Positions 32,832 to 41,664 of a DNA stretch of 64,000 bases are shown piece by piece. The position numbers and the translations under genes were made by a program. The notes below the pieces were generated by a model. That model saw nothing but the letters and a program-made list of their open reading frames with translations. It made no database searches and was not told where the DNA came from. Position 1 is the first letter of the stretch; every line of letters begins with the position of its first letter. This stretch comes from Pseudomonadota bacterium (GTDB lineage Bacteria > Pseudomonadota > Gammaproteobacteria > Steroidobacterales > Steroidobacteraceae), in the NCBI GenBank assembly GCA_003242685.1, contig QGVD01000010.1, forward strand, positions 4,560-68,559, read 5' to 3'.

Positions 32832-34162
32832 GCTGCAGCCCCCGGCTGCACGCGCCGTGCCCAGAGACGTGCGAGCGCGAGCAGCTCCTGTTCGTCGAAT
32901 GCGATCAGTCTTCCTTCCGCGACTGCGGCGCGGCCGGCGACCCACACATCGCTCACCTGCTGTCGTGTCGCCGCGAAGACGATCGCGTCGAAGGGATCGG
33001 CGTCGGGCTGGCAGGCGAGCGGCGAGAGATCGATGCACACGAGATCCGCGGCCTTGCCGGGCTCGATCGAGCCGATGAGGTGCGAAAGACCGAGCGCACT
33101 GGCGCCGCCGAGCGTGGCGAGCCGCATTACCTCCTGCGCGGCGAGGGCGGGCCGACCCGTCGCGAGCGCGTGCGCCGTGAGCGAAGCCGTTCGGGCCTCG
33201 GCGAGCACGTCGAGCGCGCCGGTGCCTGCCGCCCCGTCCGTGCCGAGACCGACGCTGACCCCGCGGCCCACGAGCTGCGCGAGCGACGACGGACCGTCGC
33301 CGAGCCGCAGATCGGACTGCGGGCACACGACACACGCGATCCCCGTGCGCGTGATGAGCTCGAGATCGGACTCGTCGAGCCGGTTGAGATTGATCGCCGT
33401 GAAGCCCGGACGCAGCAGCCCCAGATCCGCGAGCCGCTGCAGCGGCCTGCGGCCGTAGCGCGCGAGGCTGTCGCGAACCTCGACTTCCGTCTCGTGGAGC
33501 TGCATCGCGATGCGGGCATCGAGCTCGTCGGCCACGCGGCGCACGCGGGTGAGCGTCGCGTCCTCCACGCAGTATGGCGCCTGCGGCGCGAAGTGCAGGC
33601 TCACCCACGGATGTGAGCGGTACTCGTCCCAGAGCGCCTCGCACTTCGCGAGGTGCTCGGTGGCGTTCTCGGCCCAGGGAGTCGTCGCGTCGGCGACGGG
33701 CAATCCCACGGCCGCACGGACGCGCGCAGCGGCGGCCGCACGCGCGACCTCCTCGGGGAACAGATAAGCGTCACCGAAGGCGGTGATCCCGGCGCGCAGC
33801 ATCTCCGCGATCGCGAGCCTCGTTCCGTCGTGGACGAAATCGGGGCTGAGCCAGCGCTCCTCGGCCGGGGCGAGCGTCTCCCGCAGCCAGCGCAGCCTCG
33901 GCGCCCGCACCGGCAGCCCACGCAGCAGCACCGTGGCCGCGCGGGTGTGCGCGTTCACGAATCCGGGGAGCAGGGCATGCGCGTCGCGGACGACGTGCTC
34001 CTGCGGCGCGTAGCGCTCACGCAGCTCGGCGGCAGGCCCCAGCGCAACGATCCGGCCGTCGCTCACGGCCACCGCGTGTCCGGCGAGGGCGGAGTTTTCC
34101 GGCGCGATGGGAAGTACCCAGCGGGCCTCGATGACGAGATCGACGGGTTGTCTTGAAGGCAT
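32828..34162 (-). CDS. MtaD/TRZ-ATZ family amidohydrolase-like protein with lost metal ligands
   Basis: 444 residues aligning over their length with 5-methylthioadenosine/S-adenosylhomocysteine deaminases, the usual neighbour of ubiG-gph: LLPGFVNAHTRAATVLLRGLP, WVSLHFAPQAPYCVEDATL, MQLHETEVEVRDSL, VGLGTDGAAG, and the closing IGSIEPGKAADLVCIDL. The metal-binding HxH is HTR (H72, R74); FAPHAPY is FAPQAPY (Q194); the AVH and VVHCP histidines are replaced (N258, V279). H223 and the GTDG aspartate remain. The reading frame is intact and coupled to ubiG, so the protein is probably made but without the family deaminase activity. Confidence 0.85.
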   Translation of the reverse strand: MPSRQPVDLVIEARWVLPIAPENSALAGHAVAVSDGRIVALGPAAELRERYAPQEHVVRDAHALLPGFVNAHTRAATVLLRGLPVRAPRLRWLRETLAPAEERWLSPDFVHDGTRLAIAEMLRAGITAFGDAYLFPEEVARAAAAARVRAAVGLPVADATTPWAENATEHLAKCEALWDEYRSHPWVSLHFAPQAPYCVEDATLTRVRRVADELDARIAMQLHETEVEVRDSLARYGRRPLQRLADLGLLRPGFTAINLNRLDESDLELITRTGIACVVCPQSDLRLGDGPSSLAQLVGRGVSVGLGTDGAAGTGALDVLAEARTASLTAHALATGRPALAAQEVMRLATLGGASALGLSHLIGSIEPGKAADLVCIDLSPLACQPDADPFDAIVFAATRQQVSDVWVAGRAAVAEGRLIAFDEQELLALARLWARRVQPGAAA

Positions 34163-34196
34163 GTGCGCACGAAGCGCCTCAAAAAGGGCCGCCGGC

Positions 34197-34202
34197 AGTA
34201 TA
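34197..34202 (-). promoter_or_regulatory. Candidate -10 element for the MtaD-like-ubiG-gph-rmuC set
   Basis: The minus strand reads TATACT, 35 bases upstream of the ATG at 34162. A convincing -35 is not visible. The following genes on this strand overlap or are closely packed, so this may drive the run down to yciK. Confidence 0.4.
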
Positions 34203-34298
34203 TCGGGCCGCCGGAGCGGGTGCCTCCCGCGAGGCGTTCGCTGCGCTCCGGGGCCGGATTTCCGGGCGTTCCGCGAAGGGGCTCGGAGTGAGCGTATG

Positions 34299-34307
34299 TG
34301 CTAGAAT
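34299..34307 (+). promoter_or_regulatory. Extended -10 promoter of gyrA
   Basis: TGCTAGAAT combines a TGn extension with TAGAAT. No good -35 lies 17-18 bases upstream. The gyrA ATG is 30 bases downstream. Confidence 0.55.
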
Positions 34308-34336
34308 TTCGGCCTTCTGGAGCCTTATTCCTGCCG

Positions 34337-36892
34337 ATGTCCGAAATCGCACGCGAAGTACTGCCGGTCAATCTCGAAGACGAGATGCGGCAGTCGTATC
34401 TCGACTACGCCATGAGCGTCATCGTCGGGCGCGCTCTGCCCGACGTGCGCGACGGCCTGAAGCCCGTCCACCGTCGCGTGCTCTACGCCATGCGCGAGCT
34501 CGGCAACGACTGGAACAAGCCGTACAAGAAATCCGCCCGCGTGGTGGGCGACGTGATCGGTAAGTACCACCCGCACGGCGACTCGGCGGTGTACGACACG
34601 ATCGTGCGCATGGCACAGCCCTTCTCGATGCGGTATCTCCTCATCGACGGGCAGGGCAACTTCGGCTCCGTGGACGGGGATGCGCCGGCGGCGATGCGCT
34701 ACACCGAGGTGCGCATGTCGCGCATCGCGCACGAGCTGCTCGCCGACATCGACAAGGAAACGGTCGACTTCGTCCCGAACTACGACGAGTCGGAAACCGA
34801 GCCGTCGGTGCTGCCGACCCGCATCCCCAATCTCCTCGTGAACGGGCAGGCGGGCATCGCCGTCGGCATGGCGACGAACATCCCGCCGCACAATCTCACT
34901 GAAGTCATCAACGCGTGCGTGGCGCTCCTCGAGAACCCGGACATCACGCTCGCCGAGCTCATGGAGCACATCCCGGGGCCGGATTTCCCGACCGCGGGCA
35001 TCATCAACGGCGCGCAGGAGATCGCCACCGCCTATCGCACGGGCCGCGGGCGGCTCTCGATCCGCGCACGCGCTCACATAGAGGACCTCGACGGCAAGGG
35101 GCGGCAGCAGATCGTCGTCACGGAGCTGCCGTACCAGGTGAACAAGGCGCGGCTCCTCGAGCGCATCGCGGAGCTCGTGCGCAACAAGGAGATCGACGGC
35201 ATCGCCGAGCTGCGCGACGAGTCCGACAAGGACGGCATGCGCATCGTCATCGAGCTCAAGCGCGGCGAGGTCGCGGAGATCGTCCTCAACAATCTCTACG
35301 CGCAGACGCCGATGGAGACGGTGTTCGGCATCAACATGGTCGCCCTGCAGGACGGCCAGCCGAAGCTGTTCTCCCTCAAGGAGATGCTCGAGGCGTTCAT
35401 CCGCCACCGGCGCGAGGTCGTCACGCGGCGCACGATCTTCGATCTCGCGAAGGCGCGCGAGCGGGCCCACGTGCTCGAGGGTCTCGCCGTCGCGCTCGCG
35501 AACATCGACGAGATCATCGCGCTCATCAAGGCGGCGCCGTCGCCCGCCGACGCGAAGCGGGAGCTGACCGCACGCGGCTGGCCGCCGGGCATCGTGCCGC
35601 AGCTCCTCGAGCGCGCCGGTGCCGTTTCGACGCGCCCCAGGGGACTCGCCGGCGAGTTCGGCATGAACGGCGGCGGTTACAGGCTCTCGGATGCCCAGGC
35701 GCAGGCGATCCTCGACATGCGTCTGCACCGCCTGACCGGGCTCGAGCAGGACAAGATCATCGAGGAATACAAGGAGCTGCTCGAGCGGATCCGCGATCTC
35801 GGCGACATCCTCGCGCGTCCGGAGCGCCTCACGCAGGTCATTCGCGACGAGCTCATCGAGGTGCGCGACACGTACGGCGACGCGCGCCGCACGGAGATCA
35901 ACCGCGATCAGCTCAACCTCACCACGGAAGATCTGATCGAGCCGCAGGACGTCGTCGTCACACTCTCGCACGCGGGCTACGTGAAATCGCAGCCGGTGGC
36001 GGAGTACCAGACGCAGCGGCGAGGCGGGCGCGGCAAGGCGGCCACCGCGGTCAAGGACGAGGACTTCGTCGAGAAGATGTTCGTCGCGCACACGCACGAC
36101 ACCGTGCTGTGCTTCTCGAACCGCGGAAAGGTCTACTGGCTCAAGGTCTACCAGCTCCCGCTCGCGGGCCGCGGTTCGCGCGGCAAGCCGATCGTGAACC
36201 TGCTGCCGCTCGAGGAAGGCGAGAAGATCAACGCCGTGCTGCCGGTCAAACAGTTCGACGAGCAGCACTTCGTGTTCATGGCGACCAGCCAGGGCATCGT
36301 GAAGAAGACGCCGCTCGCGGCGTTCTCCCGCCCGCGCTCGAGCGGCATCATCGCCGTCGACCTGCGCGAGAACGATCGCCTCGTGGACGTGGCGCTCACC
36401 GACGGGGCGCGCGAGATCATCCTCTGCTCGAGCGGAGGCAAGGCCATCCGCTTCCACGAGTCCGAGGTCCGGGCGATGGGTCGTGACGCGACCGGTGTCC
36501 GGGGCATCAAGCTCGCGGAGGGCCAGGAGGTCATCGCGCTGATCGTGGTCGGCGAGGGTCACATCCTCACCGCGTCCGAGAACGGTTACGGCAAGCTCAC
36601 CGCGCTCGAGGAGTTCCCGCTCCATGGGCGCGGCGGTCAGGGCGTCATCGCCCTGCAGACCACCGAGCGCAACGGCGCCATGGTCGCCGCGCTCCAGGTG
36701 AGCCCCGACCAGGAGATCATGCTCATCAGCTCGACGGGCACGCTGGTGCGCACGGGCGTTGACCAGATCCCGGTGGTCGGCCGCAACACGCAGGGCGTGC
36801 GTCTGATGCGCCTCGAGGAAGGCGAGCGGCTGTGCGGTATCGCCCGCATCGAGGGCATGGACGGCGAGGAAGGGAACGGGCAGGAAGGCTGA
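34337..36892 (+). CDS. gyrA: DNA gyrase subunit A
   Basis: ATG at 34337 gives MSEIAREVLPVNLEDEMRQSYLDYAMSV-type N-terminus; 851 residues. The catalytic tyrosine is Y122 in AAMRYTEVRM, numbered as in E. coli. Quinolone-determining positions are wild type, S83 and D87 (HPHGDSAVYDT). The GyrA box QRRGGRGK near residue 560 starts the six-bladed DNA-wrapping C-terminal domain. With GyrB it introduces negative supercoils. serC follows with its own promoter. Confidence 0.98.
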   Translation: MSEIAREVLPVNLEDEMRQSYLDYAMSVIVGRALPDVRDGLKPVHRRVLYAMRELGNDWNKPYKKSARVVGDVIGKYHPHGDSAVYDTIVRMAQPFSMRYLLIDGQGNFGSVDGDAPAAMRYTEVRMSRIAHELLADIDKETVDFVPNYDESETEPSVLPTRIPNLLVNGQAGIAVGMATNIPPHNLTEVINACVALLENPDITLAELMEHIPGPDFPTAGIINGAQEIATAYRTGRGRLSIRARAHIEDLDGKGRQQIVVTELPYQVNKARLLERIAELVRNKEIDGIAELRDESDKDGMRIVIELKRGEVAEIVLNNLYAQTPMETVFGINMVALQDGQPKLFSLKEMLEAFIRHRREVVTRRTIFDLAKARERAHVLEGLAVALANIDEIIALIKAAPSPADAKRELTARGWPPGIVPQLLERAGAVSTRPRGLAGEFGMNGGGYRLSDAQAQAILDMRLHRLTGLEQDKIIEEYKELLERIRDLGDILARPERLTQVIRDELIEVRDTYGDARRTEINRDQLNLTTEDLIEPQDVVVTLSHAGYVKSQPVAEYQTQRRGGRGKAATAVKDEDFVEKMFVAHTHDTVLCFSNRGKVYWLKVYQLPLAGRGSRGKPIVNLLPLEEGEKINAVLPVKQFDEQHFVFMATSQGIVKKTPLAAFSRPRSSGIIAVDLRENDRLVDVALTDGAREIILCSSGGKAIRFHESEVRAMGRDATGVRGIKLAEGQEVIALIVVGEGHILTASENGYGKLTALEEFPLHGRGGQGVIALQTTERNGAMVAALQVSPDQEIMLISSTGTLVRTGVDQIPVVGRNTQGVRLMRLEEGERLCGIARIEGMDGEEGNGQEG

Positions 36893-36968
36893 CGCGGCCG
36901 GGCGCTCGCGCTATTCCCGGACTCGCGTGTCTGAAGCCGAAAAGTTCTGACGGCCCGCTCGCCGAAGT

Positions 36969-36977
36969 TGCTAAGAT
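36969..36977 (+). promoter_or_regulatory. Extended -10 promoter of serC
   Basis: TGCTAAGAT has the TGn extension and a -10 one or two mismatches from consensus; start of transcription should be near 36984, with a 35-base leader to the GTG at 37019. gyrA-serC adjacency is common, and this suggests the amino-acid genes can be transcribed independently of gyrA. Confidence 0.5.
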
Positions 36978-37018
36978 CGCCGTCTCTCCCGTTGATCCAC
37001 CATCGAGAAGGTACACTC

Positions 37019-38098
37019 GTGCGCGTTTTCAATTTCGCCGCGGGGCCGGCGACCCTGCCCCTTGAGGTCCTCGAACAGGCACGCGAGGAGCTCACCGACT
37101 GGCGCGGCTGCGGCATGTCCGTCATGGAGATCAGCCACCGCAGCAAGGCATTCGTCTCCGTCGCAGAGGAGGCCGAGTCGCTGCTGCGCGAGCTGATGGG
37201 TATCCCCGACAGCTATCGCGTGCTCTTCCTGCAGGGTGGAGCGACGGGTCAGTTCGCGGCGGTTCCGCTCAATCTCACGCGCCCCGATTCCGTGGTCGAC
37301 TACATCAACACGGGATCCTGGTCGAAGAAGGCGATCGCCGAGGCGAAGCAGTACTGCCGCGTGAACATCGCCGCGGACGAGGCCGAGAGCAAGTACACGA
37401 CGGTGCCCGATCCCGCCGCCCTCAAGCTCACGCCCGGCGCGGCATACGTGCACTACACGCCGAACGAAACCATCGGCGGCGTCGAGTTTCCCTACGTGCC
37501 CGACACGGGCGACGTGCCGCTCGTGGCCGACATGTCTTCCACGATCCTCTCGCGGCCGATCGACGTGACGAAATTCGGCGTCATCTACGCGGGCGCCCAG
37601 AAGAACATCGGTCCCTCGGGACTCTGTGTCGTCATCGTCCGCGAGGACCTCCTGGGCCGCGTGCGGCCGGAGACGCCCTCCATCCTGAACTACACGGCGA
37701 TGGCCAAGGACGGCTCGATGCTCAACACGCCGCCGACCTTCGCGTGGTACATCGCCGGCCTGGTCTTCAAGTGGATCAAGGCGCAGGGCGGGCTCGCGGC
37801 GATGGCCGAGCGCAACAGGGTGAAGGCCGAGATGCTGTACCGGGCGATCGACGAGTCAGGCTTCTATCGCAACCCTGTCGCAAAGAACTGCCGTTCCTGG
37901 ATGAACGTGCCGTTCACCCTCGCGCGGCCCGAGCTCGACAAGAAGTTCCTCGAAGAGGCGGAGGCGGCGGGCCTCACCAACCTCGCGGGCCACCGCTCGG
38001 TGGGCGGCATGCGCGCGAGCATCTACAACGCGATGCCGCCGGAGGGTGTCGACGCGCTGATCGCATTCATGCGCGAGTTCGAGCGGCGGTACGGGTAA
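37019..38098 (+). CDS. serC: Phosphoserine aminotransferase SerC
   Basis: GTG at 37019 behind GAAGGT yields VRVFNFAAGPATLPLEVLEQA, the normal SerC start, and 359 residues. GGATGQFAAVPLNL binds the cofactor phosphate and K195 (GAQKNIGPSGL) is the PLP lysine. It makes 3-phosphoserine from phosphohydroxypyruvate and also serves in pyridoxal phosphate synthesis. It heads serC-serA-pheA-hisC-aroA-cmk-rpsA, a gammaproteobacterial supraoperon. serA follows after eight bases. Confidence 0.97.
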   Translation: MRVFNFAAGPATLPLEVLEQAREELTDWRGCGMSVMEISHRSKAFVSVAEEAESLLRELMGIPDSYRVLFLQGGATGQFAAVPLNLTRPDSVVDYINTGSWSKKAIAEAKQYCRVNIAADEAESKYTTVPDPAALKLTPGAAYVHYTPNETIGGVEFPYVPDTGDVPLVADMSSTILSRPIDVTKFGVIYAGAQKNIGPSGLCVVIVREDLLGRVRPETPSILNYTAMAKDGSMLNTPPTFAWYIAGLVFKWIKAQGGLAAMAERNRVKAEMLYRAIDESGFYRNPVAKNCRSWMNVPFTLARPELDKKFLEEAEAAGLTNLAGHRSVGGMRASIYNAMPPEGVDALIAFMREFERRYG

Positions 38099-38106
38099 GG
38101 CGCAAC

Positions 38107-39294
38107 ATGGCGAACGAGAGCACAAGACGGTTCCGCATCCTCACGCTCAACAACATCAGCGTGCGCGGGCTCGAGCGGCTGCCGCGCGACCGCTACGAGA
38201 TCGCATCCGACATCGGCAGGCCGGATGCCATTCTCGTGCGCTCGGCGGACATGCATTCGATGACCATTCCCGACAGCGTGCTCGCCGTCGGCCGCGCCGG
38301 TGCGGGGACCAACAACATTCCGGTCGCGAGTCTCTCGAAGCGCGGCGTGCCGGTGTTCAACGCGCCCGGCGCCAATGCCAACGCGGTGAAGGAGCTCGTG
38401 CTCGCGGCGCTGTTCCTCGCGGCCCGCAACGTGTGCCAGGCGTGGGACTTCGCCCGGTCGCTCTCCGGCACGGACGCCGAGATCGACGCGGCGGTGGAGA
38501 AGGGCAAGAAGCGCTTCGTCGGCTTCGAGCTGCCCGGCCGCACGCTCGGCGTGATCGGCCTCGGCGCGATCGGCGTGCAGGTGGCGAACGCGGCGCTGGG
38601 GCTCGGGATGAAGGTCCTCGGCTACGATCCGCAGATCACCGTGCAGCGCGCGTGGCAGCTCTCGGCGAGCGTCGGGCAGGCGCTCTCGCTCGACGATCTC
38701 TTCGCGCGCGCCGACATCGTCACCGTTCACGTTCCGCTCAACGACGAGACGCGCCACCTCGTGAACGCCGCGCGACTGAAGCTCATGAAGAAGGGCGGCG
38801 TGGTGCTCAACTTCGCACGCGCGAGCATCGTCGACGACGAGGCCATGCTCGCGGCCCTCGACGAGGGGCACATCCTCGCGTACGTGTGCGATTTCCCGAA
38901 GAACCGCCTGAAGGATCATCCGAAGGTGGTGACGCTGCCGCACCTCGGCGCCTCGACGGTCGAGGCCGAGGAGAACTGCGCGGTCATGGTGGCCGAGACC
39001 GTGCGCGACTTCCTGGAGAACGGCAACGTCCGCAACAGCGTGAACTTCCCCGAGGCCGTCCTGCCGCGGGTGCCGGGCACCACGCGGCTCGCGATCGCGA
39101 ACTCCAACGTTCCGAACATGGTGGGACAGATCTCCACCTGCCTCGCGGCCGCGAACCTCAACATCGCGGACCTCCTCAACAAGTCGCGGGGTGAATACGC
39201 GTACACGATCATCGACGCGGACGGGGAAATCGGGGAGGACGTGGTGGCGCGCATCCGGGGAATCGAGGGAGTATTGTCGGCACGGATCGTCTGA
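38107..39294 (+). CDS. serA: D-3-phosphoglycerate dehydrogenase SerA
   Basis: 395 residues from ATG 38107. The NAD-binding motif is GLGAIGVQVANAALGLGMKVLGYDP broken across 150-175; catalytic residues fall in RAGAGTNNIPV, NFARASIVDDEAM and LPHLGASTVEAEENCA. A C-terminal ACT domain (NSNVPNMVGQISTCLAAANLNIADLLNKS) may bind serine for feedback inhibition. It oxidises 3-phosphoglycerate, providing the substrate of the SerC step encoded just upstream. Confidence 0.95.
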   Translation: MANESTRRFRILTLNNISVRGLERLPRDRYEIASDIGRPDAILVRSADMHSMTIPDSVLAVGRAGAGTNNIPVASLSKRGVPVFNAPGANANAVKELVLAALFLAARNVCQAWDFARSLSGTDAEIDAAVEKGKKRFVGFELPGRTLGVIGLGAIGVQVANAALGLGMKVLGYDPQITVQRAWQLSASVGQALSLDDLFARADIVTVHVPLNDETRHLVNAARLKLMKKGGVVLNFARASIVDDEAMLAALDEGHILAYVCDFPKNRLKDHPKVVTLPHLGASTVEAEENCAVMVAETVRDFLENGNVRNSVNFPEAVLPRVPGTTRLAIANSNVPNMVGQISTCLAAANLNIADLLNKSRGEYAYTIIDADGEIGEDVVARIRGIEGVLSARIV

Positions 39295-39320
39295 ACGGGG
39301 GGCACCCCGCGGGGGTACAG

Positions 39321-40478
39321 ATGCCGAAGAAGAAGCAGAGGCGCACCGCATCGCGCCGGAGCGCCCGGCGCGGCGCCGTGGCGGAGCGTCCGCTGAAGCC
39401 CGACCTCGAAGCGATCCGCCGCCAGATCGACCGCATCGACGAGCAGCTCCATGCGCTGCTCAACGAGCGTGCGCGCCTCGCGCAGCAGGTGGGCATCTCC
39501 AAGAACGCCGAGGGTCGCACGGTCGACTTCTACCGCCCGGAGCGCGAGGCGCAGGTGCTGCGCAAGGCGCGCGAGAGGAACCGCGGCCCGCTGCGCGACG
39601 AGGAGATCCTGCGTCTCTTCCGCGAGATCATGTCGGCCTGCCTCGCGCAGCAGGAGCCGCTCAAGGTCGCGTATCTCGGGCCGGAAGGGACCTTCACGCA
39701 GACGGCCGTCTACAAGCACTTCGGGCATTCGGTCCGCGCGCTGCCGCTCGCGACGATCGACGAGGTGTTCCACGAGGTCGAGGCGGGCAACGCGGATTTC
39801 GGCGTGGTGCCGATCGAGAATTCGACGGAAGGCACGGTCAACAACACGCTCGACCGCTTCCTCACCTCGCCGCTCAAGATCTGCGGCGAGGTCGAGCTGC
39901 GCATCCACCAGTACCTCATGGGCACGATGCAGTCGCTCGACCGCATCGTGCGCGTCTGCTCGCACCAGCAGTCGCTCGCACAGTGCCGCGGCTGGCTGGA
40001 CGAGTACCTGCCCGGTGTGGAGCGTGTTCCCGTCTCGAGCAACGCGGAGGGTGCGCGCCGCGCGCGCGACGAGAAGGGCACGGCGGCCATCGCGGGCGAG
40101 ACGGCCGCGGAGGTCTACGGCCTCAACATCCTCGCGTCCGAGATCGAGGACCGGCCCGACAACACGACGCGCTTTCTCGTCCTCGGCCGCAAGCTCTTCG
40201 AGCCGAGCGGCGAGGATCGCACGACGCTGCTCGTGTCCGTCAGCCACACCGATGCGCCCGGCGCGCTGTTCCGGCTGCTCGAGCCGCTGGCGCGTCACCA
40301 GATCAGCATGACGCGCATCGAGTCCCGGCCGTCGCACCGGAAGAAGTGGGATTATGTATTCTTCATCGACATCGAGGGTCACGCGCAGGACGCGCACGTC
40401 GCGCGGGCGCTCGATGCGCTGAAGAAACGCGCGTCGCTGTTCCGCATTCTCGGCTCGTATCCGCGGGCAGTGAACTGA
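39321..40478 (+). CDS. pheA: Chorismate mutase/prephenate dehydratase PheA
   Basis: 385 residues. A basic N-terminal stretch (KKKQRRTASRRSARR) precedes an AroQ-type chorismate mutase domain (LEAIRRQIDRIDEQLHALLNERARL, about 28-110), the prephenate dehydratase domain (VAYLGPEGTFTQTAVYKHFG; PIENSTEGTVNNTLD; DNTTRFLVLG) and a C-terminal ACT domain with the GALFRLLEPLARHQISMTRIESRPS phenylalanine-binding motif. It converts chorismate to phenylpyruvate, with expected phenylalanine feedback. Confidence 0.97.
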   Translation: MPKKKQRRTASRRSARRGAVAERPLKPDLEAIRRQIDRIDEQLHALLNERARLAQQVGISKNAEGRTVDFYRPEREAQVLRKARERNRGPLRDEEILRLFREIMSACLAQQEPLKVAYLGPEGTFTQTAVYKHFGHSVRALPLATIDEVFHEVEAGNADFGVVPIENSTEGTVNNTLDRFLTSPLKICGEVELRIHQYLMGTMQSLDRIVRVCSHQQSLAQCRGWLDEYLPGVERVPVSSNAEGARRARDEKGTAAIAGETAAEVYGLNILASEIEDRPDNTTRFLVLGRKLFEPSGEDRTTLLVSVSHTDAPGALFRLLEPLARHQISMTRIESRPSHRKKWDYVFFIDIEGHAQDAHVARALDALKKRASLFRILGSYPRAVN

Positions 40479-40530
40479 GCGGCCGGACCCGTCGGGGATC
40501 GAAGGGAACTGAAGCCCGGACTGAACACAC

Positions 40531-41664
40531 ATGACCACCATCCATCCCGGTGAGCTCGCGGTGCCGGCGGTGCGCACGCTCGCACCGTACGTGCCGGGCA
40601 AGCCCATCAGTGAACTCGAGCGTGAGCTCGGGATCTCGAACATCGTCAAGCTCGCATCGAACGAGAATCCGTTCGGGCCGAGCCCGCTCGCTCTGCGCGC
40701 GCTGCAGGACGCGCTGCAGGACGTGTGGCTCTATCCGGACGGGAGCGGGCACGAGCTCAAGAAGGCGCTCGCGGCGATCCTCGGCGTCGGCACCGAGCAG
40801 CTCACGCTCGGCAACGGCTCGAACGACGTCCTGGTGCTGCTCGCGGAAGCGTTCCTGCGTCCCCAGGACGAGGCGGTGTACTCGCAGTACTGCTTTGCGG
40901 TCTATCCGATCGCGGTGCAGGCGACGGGCGCGCGACGCATCGAGGTGCCCGCGTATCCGCGCAGCGCCGTGATGCCGCTCGGGCACGACCTGGATGCGAT
41001 GCTGCGCGCGATCACGCCGCGCACGCGCCTCGTCTTCATCGCGAATCCGAACAACCCCACCGGGACGTGGGTGGACGCGGGGCGGCTCAAGGAATTCATT
41101 GCGGCCGTGCCGCGGACGGCCCTGGTCGTTCTCGACGAGGCCTATTTCGAGTACGCGCGCCCGCAGGGCTGCGAGGACGGCGTCGAGTGGCTGGAGGAGT
41201 TTCCGAACCTCGTCGTCGTGCGCACCTTCTCGAAGGCGTACGGACTCGCCGGCGTGCGCGTCGGATACGCGGTGAGCCATCCGGAAGTCGCGGACATCCT
41301 CAACCGCGTGCGCCAGCCCTTCAACGTGAGCTCCGTTGCGCTCGCGGGCGCGGAGGCGGCGCTGCGCGATCCGGATCACGTCACCAGGTCGGTGGCCGAG
41401 ACCCTCGCACAGCGCGACGTCCTGCGCGCGGGACTGGAGTCACTCGGCATCGACGTGATCCCCTCGGCCGGCAACTTCCTGCTCGCGTACTTCGGGCCGA
41501 ACGCGATGGACGTCTTCGACGGACTGCTTCGCCGCGGGGTGATCGTCCGTCCCGTCGCGAACTACGGCCTGTCGGAATACCTGCGAATCACAGTAGGCAC
41601 CGCGGACCAGAACCAGCGCGTGCTCGAGGCGCTCGCCGCGATTCTCGGGAGGTCTCGACCGTGA
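40531..41664 (+). CDS. hisC: Histidinol-phosphate aminotransferase HisC
   Basis: 377 residues, fold-type I PLP enzyme. KLASNENPFGPSPLA, IANPNNPTGT and K235 in TFSKAYGLAGVRVGY (PLP lysine) are diagnostic. In this pheA-hisC-aroA position the enzyme is often a second HisC that may also transaminate aromatic keto acids. The His operon is not in the window, so a dual role in Phe/Tyr synthesis is possible. aroA overlaps by four bases. Confidence 0.93.
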   Translation: MTTIHPGELAVPAVRTLAPYVPGKPISELERELGISNIVKLASNENPFGPSPLALRALQDALQDVWLYPDGSGHELKKALAAILGVGTEQLTLGNGSNDVLVLLAEAFLRPQDEAVYSQYCFAVYPIAVQATGARRIEVPAYPRSAVMPLGHDLDAMLRAITPRTRLVFIANPNNPTGTWVDAGRLKEFIAAVPRTALVVLDEAYFEYARPQGCEDGVEWLEEFPNLVVVRTFSKAYGLAGVRVGYAVSHPEVADILNRVRQPFNVSSVALAGAEAALRDPDHVTRSVAETLAQRDVLRAGLESLGIDVIPSAGNFLLAYFGPNAMDVFDGLLRRGVIVRPVANYGLSEYLRITVGTADQNQRVLEALAAILGRSRP

